From Methylobacter sp. S3L5C (lineage in GTDB: Bacteria > Pseudomonadota > Gammaproteobacteria > Methylococcales > Methylomonadaceae): 64,000 nucleotides of DNA. The stretch's first letter is position 1. Each line of letters starts with the position of its first letter. The notes beneath the pieces are model-generated. The model was not told the origin of the DNA. It did not search any database and worked only from the letters and a program-made list of their open reading frames with translations. Shown piece by piece: positions 19,018 to 28,078 of this stretch. The position numbers were made by a program, and so were the translations under genes. The stretch is taken from assembly GCF_022788635.1 (NCBI RefSeq), contig NZ_CP076024.1, positions 434,001 through 498,000 of the forward strand. Reading direction: 5' to 3'.

Positions 19018-19349
19018 ATTCCGCCGGCACACAAATAGCTTACTACCGTCAGGTATTACTTCATCTTGCCCGGTAACTATGATGAATATCGGGCAATAAA
19101 AAAACTTTGCCCGACCTCCCGGACTTTGCCATACCTGATTACAGAGAATGGCTTAGTTAAATAAGACCGAAAAATCTCACACAATCTTGCTCAAGTCTTA
19201 TCAAAAAGGGAGCAACGTTTCCGGCAGAGCAAGGATGTTTGCCGGAAACGTCAATTCCAGCTTTTGCCTCAACAGACTTGTTTCAGTCTTTATTTTAGCA
19301 AGTTATAAAACGTGGAAATCAGGTTGCAAATCCCGTAAGGCTTCGTCTG
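19018..19349. other. Intergenic stretch with two hairpins
   Basis: No gene was seen in these 332 bases between convergent genes. Near 19068-19114 three related segments, TTGCCCG, TCGGGCAA and TTGCCCGA, could pair in two mutually exclusive hairpins. At 19215-19225 and 19241-19251, ACGTTTCCGGC and GCCGGAAACGT form a perfect 11-bp stem with a 15-base loop. Neither stem is followed by a good T tract, so standard terminators are not certain. Confidence 0.5.
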
Positions 19350-19748
19350 TTAGTGTCTCAGCAATACCTTAACTTTTTGAGCGGCATGTTCGCAATCAAT
19401 AGCCGATTTCTCAACGCGACGACTCAAAAAAAAGCCAATATTCAAGCCTTCACTTTCCCGGGAAGCATATTCATTAAGTGGTCCACAGGCTTGCTGCATT
19501 TTTTGCTCAGCAAGTAATAAATCATCATGATTATTTTCACTATCCGCTTCCAAAAGCGCCATAATTTCGCTGGTCATACTATTTTGAAGCTTAAACACGC
19601 CTTCCACATAACGTGTGAACTCTTCCTTCGTTTGGCCATTTTCACCATAGCGCCCCACCAAAGGCGTCGCACACCCTGATATTATTAGCATAACCGACAT
19701 CAACATCAAGCTTGATAAACTAACCAAACCGGCATTCCATTTTGTCAT
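19350..19748 (-). CDS. Hypothetical lipoprotein
   Basis: A small exported protein of 132 residues from the chosen start. The signal peptide is strongly hydrophobic (MTKWNAGLVSLSSLMLMS) and ends in the lipobox LIISGC, so it should be lipidated on the cysteine and anchored in a membrane. The mature part is helical and acidic, with two further cysteines (QQACGP, IDCEHA) and no recognised domain. I chose the ATG at 19748 because AAGGAT lies just upstream; a longer version would start at a TTG. It is convergent with the UbiF-type gene and divergent from the GTPase gene. Function unknown. Confidence 0.65.
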   Translation of the reverse strand: MTKWNAGLVSLSSLMLMSVMLIISGCATPLVGRYGENGQTKEEFTRYVEGVFKLQNSMTSEIMALLEADSENNHDDLLLAEQKMQQACGPLNEYASRESEGLNIGFFLSRRVEKSAIDCEHAAQKVKVLLRH

Positions 19749-19964
19749 TTTATCCTTGCACAAGTCTTGTTAATTGAGATGTTAATATACTATGAATCGG
19801 ATTTATCCGAGTACAAAAAAGCAACGAACGGGTAAAGAGGTGTCGTTTTATAAAAATAAAAACAGCTTTAATATCACCCCTGTTTTATGTATTATCAAAA
19901 CAGCCTTCGGTGTATACTCCAAAGGCTTTATATCTCAAAAACAAGTAAACACGAGATCAAACTG

Positions 19965-21386
19965 ATGACTGAAAAGACGCCAAGCAAATATCTGATCAAC
20001 CTTGAAAAATACTTCGCTAATGACAATCCGGCATTGCTAAAATCAGCAAAAGTCTTTCATGATCTGGATCAAATTGAATACGATCTTGGTCTAATTGAAG
20101 CCGATGAAACGACTGCCAGTAAAAATTCATGGTGGCCAATAATCAGTTTGATTGGCGGCAATTCAACGGCAAAATCCCGGTTTATTAACAGCTACCTGAA
20201 CATCCAGCAAGTAGTCTCGGGGATTCAGGCAACCAACCACAAATTTACGGTACTCTTACAAAATAGCCAAAACAATTCCGCGACGTTACCTGGCACAGCA
20301 TTGGATGTTGATCCTCGCTACCCCTTTTATCAAATCAGCAGAAAAATGGAGCAACTGCAAAAAGGTGAAGGTAACCGGATTAATTCTTATCTGGAATTAA
20401 AAACCATCAACAGTGAGCGTCTTAAAGGTAAATTGTTCATCGATACACCCAATATCAGTGCGGTAGAAACCAATCCGATTAATTCAATGTTTATAAATCA
20501 TATTGTTGAAAACTCTGACCTAGTGTTGGTTTTCACCGATGTATTTGAATCAGCATCGCCAATGCTTGATGACTTAATACAATGTATTACCCTTCACCAG
20601 GATTCCAATAAATTTGTTTACCTGATAGATGATCCTTTGGCAACGCTCAATCCAGGCAAAGCCAATGAAATCATTGCCTCCTGGCAAAGAAAGCTGTCGG
20701 GAACGGGGTTAAATACCGGACAATTTATTATTGTCCCCAATCAGCAAAACAGTATTAACCCGCTAGACAAAGTCGATTTTTCCGAAATCGACGAGCGCAT
20801 GTCCAATGTTGCCTATAATCGATCCTATCGTGTTCTGGACTCACTGGAAAAAAACATACGCGAGATTGAAGACGTAATAATACCGGAAGTTAAAAATGGC
20901 ATCCTGCTATGGAAAGAACGCGTCAATATCTCCAGCCTGATTATTCTTTGCTTTATTGCTATCCTGGCAGTTTTTGCTGAAATAAATATAGGAATTTTGG
21001 AATTTTTAATTGACCCTATTATTGGCCCTATATTAATCGCCATCTTATTGGCAATTATGATGCCTGTACATCTATTAATTAGCAGACTACATGCCAAGTT
21101 AATTATTACCAAGCTTAATGAACGCCAGAAAGAACTACACTTAATGGAGAATTTGGCTAATCTCTTTGAAAAGAACTTAACCTTTATACACATGCTGTTA
21201 CCCATTAACGAACCGGCGGCCTGGAATAAAAAAATGAAGGCCCGCTTAATCGAATTAACCGATAAAACTAAAAATCTGGTGCAATCGTTGAATGATAACT
21301 TTGGTACTTATGATGAACAAGTCTTCACAGACTACCAAGAAGATGAGCAATCCGACTATGTGGATTTATCAAAATTTAAAACATAA
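19965..21386 (+). CDS. Dynamin-like / EHD-like membrane GTPase
   Basis: From the ATG at 19965, 473 residues; an upstream in-frame ATG at 19887 would add 26. The G1 loop is GGNSTAKS (residues 64-71), a variant of GxxxxGKS with Ala for the usual Gly, as in some P-loop ATPases and atypical GTPases. The G3-like motif is FIDTPNIS with D160, and a conserved-looking strand LVLVFTDVFE follows. At about residues 322-372 there are two hydrophobic helices. A helical tail follows and the C terminus is acidic. A P-loop head followed by a paired transmembrane hairpin is the plan of bacterial dynamin-like proteins, which remodel membranes, so I infer a similar role. The next gene, 47 bases on, encodes another membrane protein. 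An AAA-like or YcjX-like assignment cannot be excluded. Confidence 0.55.
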   Translation: MTEKTPSKYLINLEKYFANDNPALLKSAKVFHDLDQIEYDLGLIEADETTASKNSWWPIISLIGGNSTAKSRFINSYLNIQQVVSGIQATNHKFTVLLQNSQNNSATLPGTALDVDPRYPFYQISRKMEQLQKGEGNRINSYLELKTINSERLKGKLFIDTPNISAVETNPINSMFINHIVENSDLVLVFTDVFESASPMLDDLIQCITLHQDSNKFVYLIDDPLATLNPGKANEIIASWQRKLSGTGLNTGQFIIVPNQQNSINPLDKVDFSEIDERMSNVAYNRSYRVLDSLEKNIREIEDVIIPEVKNGILLWKERVNISSLIILCFIAILAVFAEINIGILEFLIDPIIGPILIAILLAIMMPVHLLISRLHAKLIITKLNERQKELHLMENLANLFEKNLTFIHMLLPINEPAAWNKKMKARLIELTDKTKNLVQSLNDNFGTYDEQVFTDYQEDEQSDYVDLSKFKT

Positions 21387-21433
21387 TTGCAGGTTTTAAA
21401 AACTTATTATTCTGACAACAAGCATGACTTGCC

Positions 21434-21943
21434 ATGTTAACTATTGAAATTCTAAAACAATATTTGCCTTTGTGCTGGCTTAAACACAACCCGCTTGAGC
21501 TAACAAGATCAACAAGTTTTTTTAAACAAAACTTGTTTTTCTATTTTATTTTTGAGTATTTCATGCAAGCGAACATGACTGACGATCCTTTTGAATCGTT
21601 TATTGAAGTCGCTATACAAACATTGTTAACGTTACTGTTTATAGGCGTAATACTGCACTTGAACAAGGCCTTATATGCCTATATACAAGTAACAACAGCC
21701 ATTTTGGTTTGTGCCAATATAATCTCTGTTTTCGTCACTCCGGTTTTAATCTGGCTAACTGTCAGTGAAGATCTTTTAAGTTATTATAGTTTGGGGGTAT
21801 TGTTCCTGTGGGAATTTATAGTGATGGCCTATATTTTCAGGCAAATACTTGCCATTACTTCTGCCGCCAGTCTGGCTCTATCATTGCTTTATTTTATAGC
21901 AACTTATTTTGGTGCGTTCGCCATAGGCAATATATTGATGTAG
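21434..21943 (+). CDS. Small integral membrane protein, unknown function
   Basis: 169 residues with about four hydrophobic segments after residue 55 (QTLLTLLFIGVIL, ILVCANIISVFVTPVLIWL, LGVLFLWEFIVMAYIF, ALSLLYFIATYFGAFAIG). The first 50 residues are basic and less membrane-like; an internal ATG at residue 44 or 48 (MQANMTDDPFESF) may be the true start. The four-helix layout recalls Yip1-type proteins, but I do not assign a family. It lies 47 bases after the GTPase gene on the same strand and probably shares its transcript. It is followed by a strong palindrome that separates it from the convergent MFS gene. Confidence 0.6.
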   Translation: MLTIEILKQYLPLCWLKHNPLELTRSTSFFKQNLFFYFIFEYFMQANMTDDPFESFIEVAIQTLLTLLFIGVILHLNKALYAYIQVTTAILVCANIISVFVTPVLIWLTVSEDLLSYYSLGVLFLWEFIVMAYIFRQILAITSAASLALSLLYFIATYFGAFAIGNILM

Positions 21944-21993
21944 GCCTAATTTTTCAAACATTAAATATTTAATTCATGTGACTGTAAACTCAC

Positions 21994-22026
21994 ATAGATA
22001 ACATTCTTTTAAGGGATGTTATCTAT
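21994..22026. terminator. Bidirectional hairpin between convergent genes
   Basis: Arms ATAGATAACAT (21994-22004) and ATGTTATCTAT (22016-22026) form a perfect 11-bp stem around a centre containing TTTTAA. It lies between the ends of two convergent genes, as a shared terminator would. The sequence resembles palindromes at 27207-27233 and 30448-30476. Confidence 0.55.
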
Positions 22027-22062
22027 CAGAGGATTTAAAGTCTTTAAGCTAGCAGACCTAAA

Positions 22063-23451
22063 CTACCCAACATATTGGGTAATCAGACCTTGTAACTCGT
22101 TTCTATCCAGTTGATGATTATCAACTTTGAGATAAGCCACTGCCTCATCGTAGTGCAAGGTAATTTCCTCTACCCCGTTAATTTTTAACATCGCCGCAAC
22201 AAAATCATTGGCTTCCTGCTCGTTAATTTTTTCCAAGGAGATAAGCAAATTGGCCCAATAGCGAGGCGCTTTCATACTGAGTGACAGTATTAACCAACTC
22301 AATGCAGCTGCTGCACAAAATAAAAACACGCCGCTGGCACCATATTCGCCATAGCACCAACCTCCTACCCCACCACCAATACCGGCACCCAAAAACTGGG
22401 AGGTTGAATAAACGCCCATTGCCGTTCCTCTTAAATCACCCGGTGCAGTCTTGGAAATTAATGACGGCAAAGTGGCTTCCAATAAATTAAAGCCGGTAAA
22501 AAACAACCAAAGAAAACCAATAATTGCCGGCAAAGACGCATTAAACTGCATTAAACCCAAATCAGCCAGAACCAATGCAGCAATAGCACCGATGAATACC
22601 GGTTTCATCTTGCGTTTTTTTTCTGCCAAAATAATGAACGGAATAATGGCGGCCATTGAAATAACAAAAACCGGTAAATAAACTTTCCAATGCTCAGCAG
22701 GCAATAAACCGGTATCACGCATTAATAATGGTACAACTACAAAACTGGCCGTTAAAATGGCATGTAAAATAAAAATGCCATAGTTAAGTCGTAATAATTC
22801 CTTGTTTTTTAAGATATTAAAAAACTGGCCGGGAACCAGTTCGGCATCCCGATGAACTTTGGATTGCTTTGGGTTGGGTACTTGATAACGAACAACCCAA
22901 ATAGCGATTAATGATAACCCTGCAATCAGCCAGAATATCCCGTGAACGCCAATAAATCCGGCAATGACCGGCCCTGCGGTAATGGCAACTCCAAAAGAGA
23001 CGCCAATACTGAGACCAATTAAGGCCATCGCTTTAGTGCGATGTACTTCTTGTGTTAAATCGGCCACCAAAGCCATAATAGGTGCAGCTATTGCACCCGA
23101 TCCTTGTATCGCTCTGCCCAATAAAACCCCATAAATACTGCTTGAAAGCGCTGCAACCACACTACCGATCAAAAACAGTATCAAGCCGATGATAATAATT
23201 TTTTTTCTGCCAAACCGATCCGACATTAAGCCAAAAGGAATTTGTAAAATTGCCTGACTAATACCGTAAATACCGATAGCCATACCGATTAATGCTGGTG
23301 TTGAGCCTTCAAGTTGTTCGGCAAATAATGACAATACCGGCAAAATCAAAAACAAGCCCAGCATGCGTAAAGCATAAATACTTGCTAAAGACCACGTTGC
23401 TCGCTTTTCCGATGAACTCATCGGACTCGTAATATCCTGCACTTTTGTCAA
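22063..23451 (-). CDS. MFS transporter with C-terminal YAM domain, YajR-like
   Basis: A 462-residue major facilitator with twelve predicted helices. Motif A between helices 2 and 3 is GLMSDRFGRKKIIIIGL, and GRAIQGSGAIAAP lies in helix 4. After the last helix comes a soluble ferredoxin-like tail of about 65 residues (LLISLEKINEQEANDFVAAM ending in LQGLITQYVG). That tail and the length match E. coli YajR, whose C-terminal YAM domain is cytoplasmic. It is presumably a proton-coupled drug or metabolite exporter in the inner membrane; the substrate is unknown. It follows uvrA on the same strand, a neighbourhood common in gammaproteobacteria, with 243 bases between. Confidence 0.85.
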   Translation of the reverse strand: MTKVQDITSPMSSSEKRATWSLASIYALRMLGLFLILPVLSLFAEQLEGSTPALIGMAIGIYGISQAILQIPFGLMSDRFGRKKIIIIGLILFLIGSVVAALSSSIYGVLLGRAIQGSGAIAAPIMALVADLTQEVHRTKAMALIGLSIGVSFGVAITAGPVIAGFIGVHGIFWLIAGLSLIAIWVVRYQVPNPKQSKVHRDAELVPGQFFNILKNKELLRLNYGIFILHAILTASFVVVPLLMRDTGLLPAEHWKVYLPVFVISMAAIIPFIILAEKKRKMKPVFIGAIAALVLADLGLMQFNASLPAIIGFLWLFFTGFNLLEATLPSLISKTAPGDLRGTAMGVYSTSQFLGAGIGGGVGGWCYGEYGASGVFLFCAAAALSWLILSLSMKAPRYWANLLISLEKINEQEANDFVAAMLKINGVEEITLHYDEAVAYLKVDNHQLDRNELQGLITQYVG

Positions 23452-23694
23452 AACCGGTTGCTCCTGTAGGCTTAAAATTTAAGTATCATAAACAGGTTGC
23501 GGTAACAATAAAACCCTGTTTATTTCGTGTGATTAATTAATCACTGTCCTGATCAACAACACATTATAGACAGCATCTGTATGTAAGTTATGACAGGAAG
23601 TTTTGAAGGCAAGTCAGAACCTTGTCGTTTTGACTAAAAAACTACTCCACAACATAACCGTTGAGAATTTTTAATCCCCGAATTCCAGCGACTC

Positions 23695-26511
23695 TTACTC
23701 AAAAAAACGCTTTAAATAATGTCCCGTATACGACGCTGCATTTTCAGAAACCTGTTTTGGCGAGCCTTCGGCAACCAACATACCACCACCATCACCACCT
23801 TCAGGCCCCATATCAATCAACCAGTCGGCCGTTTTGATCACATCCAGATTATGCTCGATAACAATCACGGTATTGCCGTGATCACGGAGGGTATGCAATA
23901 CACCCAGCAATTGTTTTATATCATGAAAATGCAGGCCGGTAGTGGGCTCATCCAAAATATATAAGGTCTTGCCGGTATCGCGCTTGGAAAGCTCTTTGGC
24001 GAGTTTCACGCGCTGCGCTTCGCCGCCGGACAACGTTGTCGCATTTTGCCCCAAAGTAATATAACTCAAACCTACCTCGGTTAAAGTGTGTAACTTTCTG
24101 GCCAATGTCGGCACCGGACTAAAAAATTCGGCAGCATCCTCTACCGTCATCTCCAGTACCTGATGAATGGTTTTGCCTTTATAACGAATTTCCAGGGTTT
24201 CACGGTTATAGCGCTTGCCGTTACAGGCATCGCAATGCACAAAAATATCCGGCAAAAAGTGCATTTCAACTTTGATAACACCATCACCTTTACAGGCTTC
24301 ACAGCGGCCACCCTTAACATTAAAACTGAAACGTCCAACGGTATAACCTCGTGAGCGTGCTTCGGGAGTCGCTGAAAAGAGCTCGCGTATCGGCGTAAAC
24401 AAACCGGTGTACGTTGCCGGGTTAGAACGTGGCGTGCGCCCTATCGGGCTTTGATCGATATCAACGACCTTGTCAAAATGCTCCAGCCCTTCGACAGCAT
24501 CACAGGGCGCAGGAATAATACCGGCTCGATTAATTAACCGGGCCGCATATGCGTATAAAGTATCGTTAACCAAGGTTGATTTACCGGAACCCGACACGCC
24601 GGTCACACAAGTCAACAAACCAACCGGAAAGGAAATATCCACATTCTTTAGATTATTGCCGTGGGCATTGCGGATGGTAATTAACTTGTCTTTATCGATA
24701 GGCGTTAATAATTCCGGAATTTCAATACTCACTTTCCCGGATAAATATTGCCCCGTTAATGAGTCTTCGTTATTAAGAATATCATCCAATGTACCTTGGG
24801 CAATAATACGTCCACCATGAACGCCCGCGCCAGGACCAATATCGACAATATGCTGTGCCGAGCGGATGGCATCCTCATCGTGCTCAACCACGATAACGGT
24901 ATTGCCTAAATCACGCAAATGAAACAAGGTATTTAGCAAGCGCTGATTGTCTCGTTGATGCAAACCGATAGAGGGCTCATCAAGCACATACATAACGCCG
25001 ACAAGACCTGCACCAATTTGACTGGCAAGACGAATGCGCTGGGCTTCGCCACCCGAAAGCGTGTCTGCACTGCGATCCAGCGTCAAATAATCCAGCCCGA
25101 CATTAACCAGAAATTCCAACCGCTCCTGGATTTCTTTAATAATTTTTACCGAGATTTCACCGCGTTGACCCGGCAGACACAACTCATTAAAGAAAGTCAG
25201 GGATTTGCGAATCGGTAAATGGGTCAGCTGATGTATCGGAAATTCTTCAATAAAGACATTTCGGGCGGCGATATTAAGTCTGGCGCCATTACAAACGTTA
25301 CAAGGTCGGTGTGAGCGATATTTTGCCAGTTCATCACGAACCATTTGCGAATCGGTCTCATGGTAACGCCGTTCCATATTGGCAATAATGCCTTCAAAGC
25401 GATGTTTCTTGGTTTTAACCGACCCTGTGCCGGACATAAACTTAAAGTCAATGGCGGTATTTCCACTTCCATAAAGCACAATATCCTGCACTTCTTTGGA
25501 CAGTTCTGAAAAAGGGACTTCCAGATCAAAACCATAATGCTGGGCCAATGAGCAGATCATTTGATAATAATAGGCATTGCGCCGATCCCAGCCACGAATG
25601 GCACCACCGGCAAGACTGATGTCTGGATTGTGAACAATCAGATCGGCATCAAAGTGCTGTCTGACGCCCAAACCATCACAACTACTGCAAGCGCCTTTGG
25701 GATTATTAAAAGAGAATATACGCGGTTCCAATTCGGTCAAACTATAACCACATTGAGTACAGGCATAACGCTCAGAAAACACCAACTCTGTTGCATCTTC
25801 AATACAAGCGGCAATGGCAATACCGTCGGCAATACGCAAAGCAGTCTCAAATGATTCGGATAATCTTAGGGCCAGATCCTCGCGAATTTTAAACCGGTCA
25901 ACCACCACTTCGATGGTATGTTTCTTTTTTAAATCCAAAGCCGGCGCGTCATCCAAATCGTAAACCACACCATCAATACGGGCACGAATGAAGCCTTGGG
26001 CACGCAAGTCATCCAATAACTGGCTATGCTCGCCTTTACGGTCATTAATTACCGGAGCCAACAGCATCCAGCGTTGATCTTGCGGTTGCGCCAAAATATG
26101 ATCAACCATCTGGCTGACGGTTTGTGCCTCCAGTGACACATGATGCTCAGGACAACGCGGCGTACCGGCACGCGCAAATAACAGCCGTAAATAATCATAA
26201 ATTTCGGTAATCGTACCGACTGTTGAGCGGGGATTGTGCGAGGTGGATTTTTGTTCAATAGAAATGGCGGGCGACAAGCCTTCTATATGATCAACATCCG
26301 GTTTTTCCATGATGGATAAAAACTGACGCGCATAAGCAGAAAGAGATTCCACATAGCGCCGTTGACCTTCAGCATAGATGGTATCAAAAGCGAGTGATGA
26401 TTTACCTGAACCGGAAAGCCCCGTAATAACAATAAGCTTATCCCTGGGCAGGTCAATATCGATATTTTTCAGGTTATGGGTTCTGGCACCGCGTATGCTA
26501 ATGGTATCCAT
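23695..26511 (-). CDS. uvrA: Excinuclease ABC subunit A
   Basis: The damage-recognition ATPase of nucleotide excision repair, 938 residues from the chosen start. Two ABC modules are visible: Walker [13 protein letters not shown] near the N terminus and [13 protein letters not shown] in the second half, signatures [12 protein letters not shown] and [12 protein letters not shown], and Walker B VLDEP/ILDEP. Zinc-finger cysteines are CTQCGYS...CSSCDG in the first half and CEACKGDG...CDACNG in the second. The start [17 protein letters not shown] at 26511 aligns with E. coli UvrA; an upstream in-frame ATG at 26577 would add 22 cysteine-rich residues not found in the family. It acts with UvrB and UvrC in the cytoplasm. 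Confidence 0.97.
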   Translation of the reverse strand: MDTISIRGARTHNLKNIDIDLPRDKLIVITGLSGSGKSSLAFDTIYAEGQRRYVESLSAYARQFLSIMEKPDVDHIEGLSPAISIEQKSTSHNPRSTVGTITEIYDYLRLLFARAGTPRCPEHHVSLEAQTVSQMVDHILAQPQDQRWMLLAPVINDRKGEHSQLLDDLRAQGFIRARIDGVVYDLDDAPALDLKKKHTIEVVVDRFKIREDLALRLSESFETALRIADGIAIAACIEDATELVFSERYACTQCGYSLTELEPRIFSFNNPKGACSSCDGLGVRQHFDADLIVHNPDISLAGGAIRGWDRRNAYYYQMICSLAQHYGFDLEVPFSELSKEVQDIVLYGSGNTAIDFKFMSGTGSVKTKKHRFEGIIANMERRYHETDSQMVRDELAKYRSHRPCNVCNGARLNIAARNVFIEEFPIHQLTHLPIRKSLTFFNELCLPGQRGEISVKIIKEIQERLEFLVNVGLDYLTLDRSADTLSGGEAQRIRLASQIGAGLVGVMYVLDEPSIGLHQRDNQRLLNTLFHLRDLGNTVIVVEHDEDAIRSAQHIVDIGPGAGVHGGRIIAQGTLDDILNNEDSLTGQYLSGKVSIEIPELLTPIDKDKLITIRNAHGNNLKNVDISFPVGLLTCVTGVSGSGKSTLVNDTLYAYAARLINRAGIIPAPCDAVEGLEHFDKVVDIDQSPIGRTPRSNPATYTGLFTPIRELFSATPEARSRGYTVGRFSFNVKGGRCEACKGDGVIKVEMHFLPDIFVHCDACNGKRYNRETLEIRYKGKTIHQVLEMTVEDAAEFFSPVPTLARKLHTLTEVGLSYITLGQNATTLSGGEAQRVKLAKELSKRDTGKTLYILDEPTTGLHFHDIKQLLGVLHTLRDHGNTVIVIEHNLDVIKTADWLIDMGPEGGDGGGMLVAEGSPKQVSENAASYTGHYLKRFFE

Positions 26512-26683
26512 CAAATAATTCCGGCAATGTAAACAGCTCCCTAATATACGTTTAAAGTGCTGTTTGCACAAACTCATGGCAGGTTAATTATAAAGCAGCG
26601 TGCAAATATTTAGACTACTGACGGCCTTACTGTCCAGTGATGGTAGCCACATTTATTTGCTCACATTACCTCTTTCAGGGAAT

Positions 26684-26872
26684 GCACTGACAGTCATTGG
26701 GAGCGTGCCGGGAGTTATTGTGCTCTCCCTGAGAGTTTTTGGGATATTCATGAGGATTATTGACCACTCCCTGAAAGTTATTGTGCTTTCCCTAAGAATC
26801 TTTATGTTTTGCCTAAAAATCTTTGTGTCCTTCCTGAGAATTATGGTGTATCCCCTGAGGTTCTTAAAGAGT
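26684..26872. repeat. Nine-unit 21-bp degenerate tandem array
   Basis: Nine consecutive 21-base units with no insertions or deletions; the unit from 26726 begins TCCCTGAGAG and later units begin TCCCTGAAAG, TCCCTAAGAA, TTCCTGAGAA and CCCCTGAGGT. The most constant parts are CCTGAGA and TTATTGTG. Read on the minus strand the units give heptads such as STITFRE, NIKILRE, YTIILRK and DTKIFRQ. On the plus strand they give SLRVFGI-like heptads. Confidence 0.85.
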
Positions 26873-27038
26873 ATCAGCAGAGTCAAGGGGAAATCCTTGG
26901 GGTTAATTGCTGGCTCCCAAAAAAATTTTAGCTGCTGCATTACAGTGTGCCGACAAGTCTTGGCGGTTATTAGCCATTTACAAAGACTATTTATTGCTTA
27001 CCAATCACTATAGAAATGCGCCTACTAAGATGCAAGGA

Positions 27039-27122
27039 TTGCACTGACAGATAGAGGGCTTGACCTGACAAACGCAGGACTTGACCTAGCAGGTAGAGGA
27101 ACTATCTTGCAAGGCAGAACTT
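27039..27122. repeat. Second 21-bp tandem array, about four units
   Basis: Units start at 27039, 27060, 27081 and 27102, the middle two beginning TTGACCTGAC and TTGACCTAGC. Its sequence is unrelated to the array at 26684-26872, but the period is the same. One plus-strand frame gives the heptads LTDRGLD, LTNAGLD and LAGRGTI, then a TAA; no start codon precedes it. Confidence 0.7.
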
Positions 27123-27206
27123 AAAAACAGGCGATAAAACAAGTTAACTTAAAAGCTGGCCTCACCAGGAAATAACCTTAAGAATATCGACTAGCAGTCA
27201 GAAACC

Positions 27207-27233
27207 GATAACAGCCTGTTAATGGATGTTATC
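27207..27233. repeat. Palindrome of the GATAAC...GTTATC type
   Basis: GATAACA (27207-27213) and TGTTATC (27227-27233) flank a 13-base centre containing TTAATGGA. It resembles the palindromes at 21994-22026 and 30448-30476, especially the GGATG(T/G)T(A/G)TC half. Confidence 0.5.
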
Positions 27234-27479
27234 AGTAAAATCATCTTACTTGACTCGCTTCCAAGTTGGAGCAACTAGCCTTAATGCAGAAAAATGGAAT
27301 CGAGGCCTTATTTTCGACTATCCTCGATTCCACTATGTTACATTGAGACTGCTTGCTACTTTTTTATGGATGAGAGTTTTTTATAGAAAATATGGCACAA
27401 ACCGAAGTTAGTCCTTATAGCAATAACATTTTCTATTAGCTGGATAACCTTAAACTTAAACAAACAACAGAGGATTTCT

Positions 27480-27917
27480 ATGAGTATGATGAACGAGTTC
27501 AAAGAGTTTGCAATGAGGGGCAACGTGGTGGATCTGGCCGTAGGTATTATTATCGGCGGAGCTTTTGGTAAAATAGTTTCTTCGATAGTCGCTGATGTCA
27601 TTATGCCGCCGATTGGACTGCTTCTTGGCGGCGTGACTTTTACCGATCTTAAAATAACCCTAAAAGGGGCTATCGACAAAGCACCTGCGGTCACATTGAA
27701 TTATGGTAATTTCATTCAAACTATCGTCGATTTTTTGATTGTTGCCTTTGCGATCTTTGTGATGGTAAAAGTGATGAACAGCCTAAAGAAAAAAAAAGAA
27801 GCTGCACCGCCTCCATCAATACCTGCCCAGGAAGTCTTGCTGACAGAAATTCGTGATCTGTTGAAAAATCGAGAACCGGATGCCCTACCCACTATTACCA
27901 GTAAAGCCGGCAAGTAG
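27480..27917 (+). CDS. mscL: Large-conductance mechanosensitive channel
   Basis: A 145-residue MscL. The amphipathic N-terminal helix [16 protein letters not shown] leads into helix TM1 ([21 protein letters not shown]), a periplasmic loop, TM2 ([16 protein letters not shown]) and the charged cytoplasmic bundle ([11 protein letters not shown]). Length and all elements fit the family, which forms a homopentameric pore in the inner membrane and releases solutes on hypo-osmotic shock. The ribosome-binding site AGAGGA lies just upstream of the ATG; a second ATG two codons on (MMNEFKEF) is an equally plausible start. It is a single gene with its own promoter. Confidence 0.97.
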   Translation: MSMMNEFKEFAMRGNVVDLAVGIIIGGAFGKIVSSIVADVIMPPIGLLLGGVTFTDLKITLKGAIDKAPAVTLNYGNFIQTIVDFLIVAFAIFVMVKVMNSLKKKKEAAPPPSIPAQEVLLTEIRDLLKNREPDALPTITSKAGK

Positions 27918-27930
27918 CCTCGATGTAGCT

Positions 27931-28012
27931 CGTAGGATGTGTAGAACGTAGTGAAACCCATCGCATTTAGATTGTTTATGATGGGTTTCGCTATGGTTCT
28001 ACCCATCTACAC
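27931..28012. repeat. Imperfect palindromic intergenic repeat
   Basis: The left arm contains GTAGAACGTAGTGAAACCC and the right arm GGGTTTCGCTATGGTTCTAC, which pair with a few mismatches around an AT-rich loop; flanks read CGTAGGATG and CATCTACA. The core GAAACCCATC/GATGGGTTTC is, from memory, seen in many dispersed bacterial repeats. It lies just after mscL and ends 66 bases before the oxygenase pseudogene, so it may also act as an RNA hairpin at the ends of both units. Confidence 0.6.
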
Positions 28013-28078
28013 ATTGAAATCGCATAAGGCGGAAGCCGACAGCTTTGTAGATCAACAAAACCTTATGATCAACCGTCA

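Larger units (their letters stand above)
26512..27479. other. Gene-poor region with tandem arrays between uvrA and mscL
   Basis: About 970 bases between divergent uvrA and mscL without a convincing gene. It holds two 21-bp tandem arrays (26684-26872 and 27039-27122) and a palindrome (27207-27233). Open frames exist on both strands across the first array because its period is a multiple of three; none has a recognised domain. The last 60 bases must contain the mscL promoter and its ribosome-binding site AGAGGA. Confidence 0.7.

Noticed and set aside
26600-27013. Plus-strand 137-codon frame across the 21-bp array
   Set aside because: It is open mainly because the array period is a multiple of three. 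It lacks a ribosome-binding site, has no domain, and competes with an equally open frame on the other strand.
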